From Paramacrobiotus metropolitanus (taxonomy: Eukaryota; Tardigrada; Eutardigrada; Parachela; Macrobiotidae): 10,983 bases of DNA. The position numbers and the translations under genes are program-made. The number at the start of each line of letters is the position of its first letter. The stretch's first letter is position 1. Shown piece after piece: positions 1 through 8,275 of the stretch. Below the pieces are notes generated by a model. The model had not been told where the DNA came from. It saw only the letters and a program-made list of their open reading frames with translations, and did no database searches. The stretch covers positions 1,442,501-1,453,483 of the forward strand of contig NW_026570241.1 of assembly GCF_019649055.1 (NCBI RefSeq). Reading direction: 5' to 3'.

Positions 1-52
1 TTTAGGAGTTCTTCTACCAGTTTTGGGAACTTTTAACATCGTTCCTAACAAA

Positions 53-1258
53 ATGAAGACTTACGTGTTAGTACCGGAATCAGAATTCGTAAGTGGCAAA
101 AATAGGTCAGGTCCAACATCTACTTGGAAAAGGGCCCAAGAAATTAGCGATAACATGAATCAGCAGCTAATGGTGCGAGCCGCCTTGGAGAACCAACGTC
201 CGGTTACGCGCCTGCCGGTTAGCGAGACACCAAACTATACCATAGAAAGCAATACCTTGCCATCGGAACTTTTGCATAAGCCAGCAACCGTGTCAAAATA
301 CGTTGAGGCAAAGCCGCTAATGCAAGATGCATTTTTTCAAACCGGACCTTTGCTTTGAGAGCCGTGGTATCCAGGTTAGTACAGCAACAAATGACCAGCA
401 AATTCAAGCAAATTGTCACCCCAAATTGAGTACGTACAGTCCGAGCCGTTGGTGCATTACGTACAAGTGCCCGCGGACCCAATCGTGCACTATGTTCCTA
501 CAACCGTGCTGAGCGAACCTGTTGTCCACTATGTTCCAACCCCTTCGAAAACTTTAGTCAAACACGTATACAAATCCCCAAAAGTCCCACCAATAACTAA
601 AAGCGTGGTGTTCCAAAAACTTCCGGCAACACCATGCCGAAGAAGAACCAGGCGCCAACTATAGAGTTTGCACTGACACCACCAAGCATACAAGATGCAC
701 CGCAAGAACCACCAATTGTTGAGTTTCTCCTGACGGAGTTCTGGATTACGAACCCCATGAAAATCCAGCACTGCCGTCAAATATAAATGCAAAGGCACTT
801 AATTATCAACCAAATAAAGTCTCACTGCGACGAAGTACACGTAAAATTCAGCGTTACCGTATGCTGGTACGCGACTAGCCATCGAGGGACCTTCCACCAG
901 CTTACAGGTTTTAGGTAAGGCGTTGGCTCCAATTAAAACTCGCGGTGCGTCGTAAGACTCGCGATAAAACTGCTCTGTTGCCGACGTCTACGCAACTGTC
1001 TGTTGAAAATGCCTTAACTGTTCCGGGCTAACGGGCCCGTCGGCACCCATGCCAATTGAAGCAGCGCAGAAAAGCTATAACATACAACCCACAGCCTGCG
1101 AAACAAAAAATAATGTTCAGTTAAGTAGCAAAAAGGATGAAGAACAAGAAACCAACACATATAGGCGGAGAATCGCTAGAGCCCCAACAAAGTTCTACGG
1201 GCCACCACGTAAAAAACAGCGTACAACACAAACTGGAGGGTGGTTAAACTTTGCTTAA
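53..1258 (+). pseudogene. Unrecognised repeat-containing, basic-tailed protein (gene X), frameshifted
   Basis: I do not recognise this protein. It starts at ATG 53 with MKTYVLVPESEF; an earlier TTG at 23 is in the same frame but unlikely to be used. Coding-like fragments follow in changing frames: 53-358, about 360-410, 413-664, 634-786, about 732-878 and 1049-1258. The 413-664 part has four degenerate repeats around a VHYV core (LVHYVQVP, IVHYVPTT, VVHYVPTP, LVKHVYKS). The 634-786 part has two shorter repeats ending IEFALT and VEFLLT. The last fragment is strongly basic, with RRRIARAP and a PPRKKQR stretch that could serve nuclear localisation or DNA binding, and ends GGWLNFA. Its stop lies one base before the integrase ATG. 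Frame changes fall near 330-356, 410, 640-660, 730 and within 880-1040, where the frame is hardest to follow. Role unknown; a DNA-binding or virion protein is only inference from charge and position. Confidence 0.5.
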
Positions 1259-1259
1259 A

Positions 1260-2306
1260 ATGGTAACACTAGATGAAATTTACCTGGATGCCGGGAACCC
1301 CGGTAGCCTTGGAGGAGTTGAGCGTCTGTTTAAAGAAGCTCAAAAACATAATTATACACGTCAGCAAGTTGAACAATACTTACAGTCTAAGGACGCGTAT
1401 ACACAACATAAAGCATACCGCTCAAAGTTTAAACGAAGAAAAATTATATCAGTAAATGTAGGAGACCAACACCAAATTGACTTGATGGATATGCAAAAGT
1501 TTCGTAAAGAAAACGATGGTTTTAATTACGTGCTGACGTGTTGATTGTTTCTCCAGATATGGTTGGGCGGAGCCAGTGGTCAAAAAAGCCGCCAGAAATT
1601 GCTGCAGCGCTCAGCACGATTTACAAACAATGCAGTCCGCCACTGCGCTGTCAAAGTGATAACGGTAAAGAATTTGTTGGAAGAGAAATGCGTGCATTTT
1701 AAAGAATGTAATCACGTAACCTTTTACTACCTCGAAATGATGATGTAAAATGCGCAATGGTAGAACGACTCAACCGTACCATTAAAACCGTATGTACGTA
1801 TACATGACTGAAAAAACACATATCGATACATAGACGTTTTGCCACAGATAATGCAAGGGTATAATAGCACTGTGCATTCTTCAACCGGTTATGCTCCAGA
1901 AAACGTTGGAGTAAACGAGAGCAACTCTATCCTTGAACGTATGCTCAGCGAACAAAAGAAATCAAAGGCCCGCATTTACAGCTGGCGACCATGTGCGAAT
2001 TGCCAAAAGAAAAACACGTTCGAAAAGGTTACGAAACAAATTACACGGAAGAAATTTTAAAGTAGTCAGAGTTTTAAAACATAAAAGCCATTTTTTGTAT
2101 GCTATCGAAGACCTAGCTGGTGAAGCAATCGACGGACACTTCTATGCTTCCGAACTGTCAAAATTTGTAATGACTGAGAGGCCATACCATCGCATTTCTA
2201 GGATATTAAGGAGCGCACACACAAGGGTAAAAAACAATATCTGGTACGTTGGTATGGCTACGGCCCCGCGTATGACTCTTGGGAAAACGCAAACGAATTA
2301 AAATGA
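1260..2306 (+). pseudogene. Polinton/Maverick-type integrase (DDE core plus chromodomain-like C-terminus), frameshifted
   Basis: Retroviral-type integrase (rve fold) that would insert the element's DNA into the host genome. ATG 1260 is chosen over an in-frame TTG at 1251, which overlaps the gene X stop. The N-terminal part (YLDAGNPGSLGGVERLF, then KDAYTQHKAYRSKFKRRK) is typical of the Polinton/adintovirus integrase family. Catalytic residues are visible: Asp at 1479-1481 in QIDLMDM, Asp at 1658-1660 in SDNGKEF, and Glu at 1763-1765 in MVERLNRTIK, with about 35 codons between the last two. YNSTVHSSTGYAPENV near 1860-1910 is the conserved helix after the core. A GDHVRIAK stretch and an aromatic-rich end (LVRWYGYGP, YDSWEN) fit the SH3-like and chromodomain parts. 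The frame changes about nine times: near 1540, in the A run 1582-1587, near 1700, 1750, 1805-1830, 1972, 2015, 2055 and in the A run near 2226. It cannot make a full enzyme as written. Family assignment is firm. Confidence 0.9.
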
Positions 2307-3064
2307 GTTTTACTTGACACTGCCATCTTCGGCGTCTCGTGATTTGTATCCAAAAACTGTCCCGGACATTTCACAACTTTATTAGCCAGGGCAGTGGATC
2401 TGGACGGTACCTGGGAAGTTGCGTTATCAGAATTAATACTTCCTCCTATGCAGTTAAAATTTAATAGCGGCTTAGTGGTTGGTATTGCGCGAACTAATTA
2501 TCCCACACGGGAGACTCGTTTTTTAAGTGAAAAGCATATCCGGACGAAAACCGGTTAATACACGCTGTTAATGTGCTTTTGCGTGATGGCGCGACGGATG
2601 ATGAACCAGTTTTATATGGTCATATCGTAGTCAGTGGTAACTCCTCTGAACTAAGTATCAGACCAGACACCACCCTGACGTTCCACGGTGCAGAGTATAC
2701 CCGTGCTTTAGGTTTGCTGCAAGACTACAGTTATACGGGCAGTGATAGCCCTACTTATGTCCTCCACCCGGGGGAAACATAATCGCATTGTACACGTCTA
2801 CTGTGACATCATTGAATACGGTCTAGTGGGGATGCTATGGTTCCTTTGTTGCGCACGATATCAACGCAAGCGAGCTCGTTTGAAGAAACGTGCATCCGTT
2901 TTGAAAGCCCTCACTACGTACCTATAGCCCGTCATACGTTCCAAACAGTTGAAATTAAAGTATGCGATGATTTAGGTAATGAAGTGTTTTTCCATCCAGG
3001 TACTGCAATAATCAAACTACACTTCCGACTGAAAAACACTAAAAATGGTACTCCAAGAACTTAA
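2303..3064 (+). pseudogene. Candidate minor capsid (penton-like) protein of the element, frameshifted
   Basis: The ATG at 2303 overlaps the integrase stop (ATGA), and the frame breaks after four codons. The following reading (YLTLPSSASRDLYP near 2311-2352; FTTLL and VDLDGTWEVALSEL near 2370-2430) is what I know from predicted invertebrate proteins encoded next to F54H12.2-like capsid genes. Later fragments lie at 2343-2558, about 2560-2782, 2742-2833 and 2837-3064; the last contains VEIKVCDDLGNEVFF and ends KLHFRLKN plus a short tail. Five frame changes are seen: near 2308, in the A run 2352-2356, near 2557, in the G run 2769-2773, and near 2833. Total length (about 250 codons) and position just before the capsid genes suit a minor capsid protein; the penton-like role is inference, and no catalytic motif is visible. 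The stop overlaps the next gene's start by 20 bases. Confidence 0.6.
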
Positions 3065-3414
3065 ATTCGATGAATCTCGCTACATTCAAATATTCAATCG
3101 TCAGCACGGTTACGGAATGCCCGTTTACCGCGGTGCACCAATGACGGGTGGCAGCTTTTGGGGTCGCATCATAGGATTTGCGCGGGGTTGTTTAGTAAGG
3201 CTGCACCTCACATCAACAACATGATTGCTACCGCCCAACCACACATGAAGACATTTGCCTCGAAAGCGGTAGAATCAGCCATCGATAAAGCTGTCGAGCA
3301 CGTCAGTGAAAAATACGTCAACAAAGCGGCTCAGGCATTAAGGGACGAAAGAAAAAAATAGTCAGCATTAGTAAGAAGCAACGAGCAATTGACGCGATAA
3401 AAGACAAACTGTAG
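3045..3414 (+). pseudogene. Small glycine-then-helix basic protein (pVI/core-like position), frameshifted
   Basis: ATG 3045 opens a 59-codon frame (to 3224) with IQIFNRQHGYGMPVYRG and a glycine-rich GGSFWGRIIGFA. Near the G run 3184-3187 the coding-like reading moves to the frame ending at 3361, a lysine/alanine-rich helical stretch (ASKAVESAIDKAVEHVSEKY). A second shift in the A run 3353-3359 leads to a short basic end (SKKQRAIDAIKDKL) with a stop at 3412-3414, two bases before the major capsid ATG. Small proteins with a PV(Y/F)RG motif, a glycine-rich hydrophobic segment and a basic helical tail commonly sit directly upstream of the F54H12.2-like capsid gene in related elements. An adenovirus pVI-like membrane-active or core protein role is inference from size, composition and position. 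Confidence 0.5.
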
Positions 3415-3416
3415 CA

Positions 3417-4758
3417 ATGGCGCTTATAGAAAACGGCTCAGAGCCATCAATGTTGTTAGAGAGTCACTTATTCTACTTACCTTCAACACTAACGGAACGA
3501 TGGAATACCAGAGATTATTATTTGGGGCCCTCACAAGCCACGACCGACGAATCCAATGATTTTTCATTTACTGTAGCTCCATGTCAGTCGGAATTGGTTA
3601 GCTTAGCCGATATTCGATTTACGTGCGATCTTCACGTTACTAATGCAGCTGGAACCATACCAACGGATAGCGACTGTTTGGCCCCTATTAACAACATTGT
3701 ACACAGTCTTTTCGAGCAAGTTAGTGTTACTCTAGGCGGTCGCAGTATATCGGACAGTAGCTCGATGTATCACATTCGCGCTTATTTGGAGAGCCTTTTG
3801 GGTTATACAAAACAAGCGCAGCTAACCCAACTAAGTCTGGTGGTTCGCTATGGACACTGAAATGTCCAAAGATCCGATTTTCACAGAGAAAGTAGACGGA
3901 AAATCATCTTTCCATAGTGAAGGTGCTGAAAAAAGGCGAAAGTGGATACAAACATTGAAGCCACTCCAGTTGTCAGGCAAGTTGCACTGCGACTTGTTTC
4001 AGCAGGATCGCCCACTTATACCAGGCGTAGAGTTAAGCATCAAACTGATTCGTAACCGAAAGAATCTAGCGTTTATTGCCGATAGCGACCTGGCAGCACC
4101 TAAAGTTGTAGCGATTCGAATCCCTGATTGCGTATACGCAAATACGAACCAGCTCCGGATTATCTTGCCGCAATGACAAAGCAACTGGTTGGCAATAATG
4201 CAAAATATCACGTTGAACGCGTTGCGATGCGGCAGTGTACTCTGATATCTGGTCAGCAACAACACGTGTGGGCGAATATCGTGATTGGACAGCTCCCAAA
4301 GGTAATGTTCCTAGCCCTATCACCCAGTCGTTCTTTGCTGGGGAATACAAGTCAACTCCCTTTAATTTCGATCATTTTAACCTGTCTTATGTCCATGCCG
4401 AGATCGACGGCCAGCTGTTTCCCACTCGAGGATACAATTTAGATTATGAAAACGGGGCCACAGCCGAGGCCTACGAAGGACTTTTAGACACACTGGAGCG
4501 TTTAGGAGAAGGTCCGGGCGAGCTACCCTTTGATCGTTCGGATTATAATGCTGGTGGCTTTTGTATTTACGGCTTTGACTTCACTCGCGGACATACTGGC
4601 CGCGGGGCTCTTCTCTAATTAGGCAAGGCAATCTTAACATTAATTTTAAATTTGCCAAAGCTTTAAAGGAAGGAGTGGTGTGTGTTGCAATGTTAGTCTT
4701 TGACAACGTTATCGAAATAAATAACAACAGACAGGTTTTGTTTGATTTTGCTCCATGA
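3417..4758 (+). pseudogene. Major capsid protein, 'F54H12.2-like' group, frameshifted
   Basis: Candidate double jelly-roll major capsid protein forming the element's icosahedral shell. ATG 3417 starts MALIENGSEP; the first fragment (to about 3840) carries LAPINNIVHSLFEQVSVTL near 3690-3735 and YHIRAYLESLLGY, hallmarks of predicted invertebrate proteins named after C. elegans F54H12.2. Further fragments: about 3845-4120 (LSGKLHCDLFQQDRPLIPG), about 4125-4315 (APDYLAAMTKQL, ANIVIGQLP), about 4320-4614 (STPFNFDHFNLSYV, then GFDFTRGH) and about 4615-4758 (RQGNLNINFKFAKAL, ending in VLFDFAP). That is about 445 codons with four frame changes, near 3840, 4120, 4315 and 4615. Membership of this group is well supported by motif order; the jelly-roll fold is established knowledge plus inference, since I cannot model it here. 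The stop overlaps the protease start as ATGA. Confidence 0.77.
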
Positions 4759-5266
4759 ACAGTATAGAAATCGACAATGCCCTTAGAAGGGATCCAATAG
4801 TTCGTGATATTTTTGTTGGAGTCTTTCCTTGTGATAAAATTCCTGACAAAGAATTTCCGGTGCCTACATCGTGAATACGCAACCTAGCACTGCCTCGGGA
4901 GAGCACTGGGTCGCATTTTACTGCACTAAACCCGGTACAGTGGAAGCCTTTGACTCGTTTGGACGAAACCCAGCAGAGTATTCTCTACACATCAAAGACT
5001 GGATAGGTCAAGACTACATTACCATGTCAAATACGATGCGACAAAGCATAGATTCTACAGTCTGTGGTCAGTACTGTATGTTTTACGTACTTCTACGTTG
5101 TCGAGGGTATTCCTATGAAGATGTTATGTCCGCCTTAACCAAGCATAAAGGCGTGAATGACAAATTTATTCGAAAATTTATAAACAAGTACTTTAACCTG
5201 CACACTGCGCTACGAGACGATAATTTTATAAGGCAACTAATAAAATGGATAGACCCCAAAAAATAG
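4755..5266 (+). pseudogene. Adenain-type (ULP-like) cysteine protease, one frameshift
   Basis: Maturation protease of adenovirus/Polinton type, expected to cut capsid and core precursors inside the particle. ATG 4755 overlaps the capsid stop. The first 39 codons (MNSIEIDNALRRDPIVRDIF, then VGVFPCDKIP) run to a stop at 4872; the conserved reading continues in another frame from about 4865, so there is a single frame break near 4862-4872. The catalytic set is complete: His at 4904-4906 in GEHW, Asp at 4952-4954 in DSFG, Gln at 5042-5044 and Cys at 5063-5065 in STVCGQYC. The Gln-to-Cys spacing of seven residues matches adenain. About 170 codons fall slightly short of adenovirus proteases (about 200). 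Apart from the break it is the best preserved enzyme here. Its last seven codons overlap the next small ORF in another frame. Confidence 0.87.
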
Positions 5267-5358
5267 CAACACTTATCTTCTGGGGTCTTATGATCTCCGT
5301 ACTACTAATATTCAATGTTCTTGAGATATGCAATCATGTTTCCCGAAAACTAACCTGA
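5245..5358 (+). CDS. Small single-pass membrane protein overlapping the protease end
   Basis: A 37-codon ORF from ATG 5245 to TGA 5356-5358, offset in frame from the protease whose end it overlaps by 22 bases. It begins with a short basic, polar lead (MDRPQK), then about 20 consecutive hydrophobic residues (IATLIFWGLMISVLLIFNVL) that look like one transmembrane helix, and ends with ICNHVSRKLT. The overlapping start follows the pattern of the other genes in this cluster, which supports it. I do not recognise the family. It may be complete, or the N-terminal part of a longer protein continuing through the frames described for 5328-5572. Few other ORFs in the element region are unbroken, but a short one would escape damage by chance. 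Confidence 0.5.
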   Translation: MDRPQKIATLIFWGLMISVLLIFNVLEICNHVSRKLT

Positions 5359-5572
5359 CTCAATCCAATGAGATCACTAAACATGTCTTGAACTTGATGA
5401 TGAGTGATGCCGAATTCAGTAATGGATTGGTGTTGGTCACCACCGGCCCTGCCGGTGAGTGCCCAACACCCCGCCGCCGCCGCCTCTAAACAAAGCTGTC
5501 CACATGATTCCTGACAACTTAGACTTGAACACAAGTCTGGGAGAAAAGGCGGTGCTTGCCGCAGTATTTTAA
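5328..5572 (+). pseudogene. Possible continuation of the membrane protein in two further frames, proline-run tail
   Basis: Two open stretches overlap each other downstream of the membrane ORF. The first (ATG 5328 to TAA 5487-5489, 53 codons) includes NLTQSNEITKHVLNLMMS and, after a GLVLVTTGPAGE stretch, ends in an arginine run. The second (5459-5572, no early ATG) reads through a proline run encoded by CCG repeats at 5471-5485 and then MIPDNLDLNTSLGEKAVL. The handover lies in the CCG run, a natural slippage site, so one gene broken by one or two small shifts is plausible. It would be the last gene of the cluster. No family is recognised and no motif beyond the proline run is seen. It could also be chance open frame. 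Confidence 0.3.
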
Positions 5573-5940
5573 CGCCGGTAGTGCAGCTGGAAATGGAAAG
5601 TGATTGGTTGTAAATGCAGCAACATGCTCCGCCTTTTCGGCTGCACATTATGTACGGACTTCAATGTGCTAAACGGTCGCAATATTTTAACTGAGAGAAA
5701 TGTTTAGCTGCTAGTCTGGGGTACTTCAAATACTTTCAAATACCGGTACAATTCGCTTATCGAGTTGTATCCATGTAGCGTACCGTATCCATGTAAGTAA
5801 ATAATATTTTAATTTTACAAGGTTTGAAAGTAGGATTTTTCTAATAAAAACGTATTCCTCGAGTGAGCGCAGATGCGAAAAAGTATATCTTTAATTCTTC
5901 ATTCATGCAATGTCAATATCCTGAAGCGACCAAAGTAATA
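5573..5940. other. 3' flank of the element gene cluster, no gene seen
   Basis: No convincing gene. A 41-codon open stretch at 5582-5707 has no upstream ATG and no recognised motif. I found no clear terminal inverted repeat or target-site duplication marking the element's right end here. Confidence 0.5.
5843..5848 (+). promoter_or_regulatory. Candidate poly(A) signal AATAAA downstream of the element genes
   Basis: An AATAAA hexamer about 580 bases after the protease stop and 270 after the last coding-like stretch. It is the first canonical hexamer I noticed after the cluster, but such hexamers are frequent in AT-rich DNA. Confidence 0.25.
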
Positions 5941-6598
5941 GAGGGGGGTAAATACACGGATAGACAGGAAAACGGCAATAATAAGGATAATTATTGTGCA
6001 CCATAATGCCAGGGAAAGCAGTCCAGCGACACTACACAAAATTCATGCTTTGAGACCCGAGCTTCTCCGTAGACTCCTACGTTATACTCAAACACCTACG
6101 TCTTCGAGAATTCAGAATCAAACCGTGTAATCTACATCTTAAAGAGCAAGAAATAATTAACAAGATTTTCGATACCACGCAAGCCGTGATCTATGAGAAA
6201 CAAGACAAGTTAGAGTTAGTTTCCCATAGACAAAGCAATGGAGCTCCGTGAAAACAAGTCATCCAACTCCTATGCTTAGTCTACGAGAAACTCAAATGGT
6301 TCAGTCTTGCTTCAGTTTTAATTAGTGGCGAATTATTTCGTATCAAAAATCTTGTAAATTTTTTCTTGTTCTTTGAGCTATCGATTGTGCGGATTAGTTC
6401 TGAAATATGCAAGACGAAGGTGGTTGTGTTTAACATAGAAGTCTACGGAGAAACAGCTCGAGACTGGAGTCTCAACGACTGATCTGCACAGTGTCACTAG
6501 AACTGCCTTCCCTTGGTGGCTGGCCGTGTTGCACAACACGTGAAGGGTTATCCCTTATTATTGCCGTTTTTCTATCTTTCCGTGTATTTACCCCTCCT
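5941..6598. repeat. Long imperfect palindrome (foldback element, about 660 bases)
   Basis: The two halves are imperfect reverse complements along nearly their whole length. Anchor pairs, outside to inside: 5947-5960 with 6579-6592 (14 bases exact); 5969-5986 with 6553-6570 (18 exact); 6064-6075 with 6440-6451 (12 exact); 6143-6175 with 6340-6377 (imperfect); and about 6219-6246 with 6268-6296 (imperfect, next to a short loop). Arm order and spacing are kept, so this is one foldback rather than scattered matches. No ORF of note lies inside. Outer ends are G-rich on the left and C-rich on the right. No convincing target-site duplication was seen. It resembles a non-autonomous foldback or MITE-type element, or an inverted duplication; transcription would give a long hairpin RNA. 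Confidence 0.85.
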
Positions 6599-6827
6599 TG
6601 CACCCGTAATTCGTTAAGGTTTTATATACGAACATTTAACAAATTTCAGTTGGCAATACATCGATATGTATTAACACGGCTGTCGTAACTAGTTACACTC
6701 CATGAACTCAAACCTAACATTTCCAGTACACACAAGTCGAGCGCGGAGCGCGAGGCTTACCTTGTCGACCGAAGCGTAACGAAAGCCTATGTTCAAGAAT
6801 AATGCAAAATGTGGTGTGTATATGCGT

Positions 6828-7012
6828 GGGTAACCACCAGCAAATGCACGTATGCACGATGGTACCTGTCACCAAATGCACAGCACGGTTGCCGTATATA
6901 CTCACGCCACATATAACTCGTAGTGTGTGTACGTCGGTCACCGTCAGGAAATGCTAACATGCACGGTGATATTTGCACCCGGATGCCCACCTATGCACGG
7001 TAACCGTATATA
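6828..7012. repeat. Cluster of degenerate GGTNACC and TGCACGGT repeats
   Basis: Short related words recur: GGTAACC or GGTNACC-like sites near 6830, 6860-6872, 6938 and 6999-7005, and (A)TGCAC(G) words at 6844, 6852, 6876, 6960 and 6994. The best pair is GCACGGT, two variable bases, then CCGTATATA at 6883-6900 and 6995-7012. It looks like a decayed minisatellite or a cluster of binding sites. Boundaries are approximate. Confidence 0.4.
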
Positions 7013-8013
7013 TTGGCCGGTGGTAATCTCCCCGATATGATCAAAAGATTACTGCGTTTGCTTTTTGGTAACAATGGCAACATAGCGCTACCGAACGTTC
7101 GTGGGGGCATTATTACCTGTCACAAGCGATGGGCTTCATCACCAGTACTGGAATCGTTAGCCGATAGCGACAGTATCAATTTACCGGTTTCCGTTAAACA
7201 TTTTTGATTCAATATTCTAGTTTGGTGTTGCAGACACAGTCCAGTACCATAATACTGTTCCTGAAACTCTTTTCTTGACACCCACCGGACTTCTGACATT
7301 GTACAACATAACAAAAACTAAGTAACGAAATAATACTAGAAAAACCCCAAATTGTGCAATTTCCGGCAAATATGTCCCCACAGACATTTTTGCAGTGCCC
7401 CATTAGCGAACCAAACAACCCTGTGCGATAAAAAAATCAAAACAAATTAATATCCCGGTTATTAACAAGTACCTTCTAGAAAACTGCCTAATCGGAATAG
7501 CACTCCGTTAGCATTACTAAGGGCAATTTCGTGTAAATGGTAGCCCTCCGGCCAAGTCGGTATCACCAGATTTTGACATGATAGACCTATACGGGAACGC
7601 TGCTTTTCAGTTCAGTTTTTAGTTTTCTATAAAACGTCACCAGCGTTACTAAATCCAACCCTCCTACCGCATTCAGCAGATTTACTGTGCCATTGACTGC
7701 TTTGCATATTATATGCATATTGTGGCGGTGACCTTCCACAGCACTGTATGAACCGGCAAATTTTTCCACTAGAGTTGAAGAAATTATGATTTTTGTGTAC
7801 AGTGTCGAAACATGTATTCGAAACACTTACGTAATTGCGAAATTTTATGTAAATGCTTACCGGCGCCTGAGGCCGAGATTTCACTATTGTCATTGTACTA
7901 AAATTATACCAGCTGGAATGAGAGCATTAAATAATCGAAAAGAGTGCCCACTGTAAAACGGGGTGTCATCATTTAGGATATAGTCCTGCTCCGCTTCGAT
8001 CCTGCAGTGCGCG

Positions 8014-8275
8014 CAAAAGAGTGCACTTTTCTAGTATGTAGTACACAATACTAAATACTTATTTTGTACATTTTTTATTTTTGCGGTATAGATTTACGAG
8101 CTGTACACTCTTCAGGCTGCGCAAGGCCGACCTCGCGCAAAAAATTGCACAATAAGGTCACAAAAGAACAGCAACAGATAGGTATTGGAGAATAAAAGCA
8201 CTGACCTATTTTTACCGCGTGTGTGTCACTATTCCGAAGCAGATGGTTGGTTTGCAAACAAAAGAGTACACTTTT
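8014..8275. repeat. Pair of 17-base direct repeats
   Basis: CAAAAGAGTGCACTTTT at 8014-8030 and CAAAAGAGTACACTTTT at 8259-8275 differ at one position. Nothing else around them aligns well, so they may be remnants of a dispersed repeat or partly chance. Confidence 0.35.

Noticed and set aside
5582-5707. 41-codon open stretch with several cysteines after the element
   Set aside because: Bounded by stops with no early ATG; the cysteine spacing matches no zinc motif I know.
6714-6990. Minus-strand open frames of 65-75 codons with His and Thr-rich content
   Set aside because: They arise from the degenerate TGCAC/GGTNACC repeat words rather than from a protein.
7013-7207. Plus-strand open frame with LLRLLFGNN and CHKRWASSPV
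   Set aside because: It starts at TTG, has no motif I recognise, and overlaps a similar open frame on the minus strand.
7587-7893. Minus-strand open frames of 79 and 88 codons with a plausible helical stretch (NLLNAVGGLDLVTLVTFY)
   Set aside because: Two overlapping frames compete, neither has a recognised motif, no clear splice sites or partner exons were found, and the length is within chance range.
7985-8010. GCTTCGATCC resembling a tRNA or SINE B box
   Set aside because: The flanking bases do not form a T-arm stem, and no matching A box was seen at the right distance.
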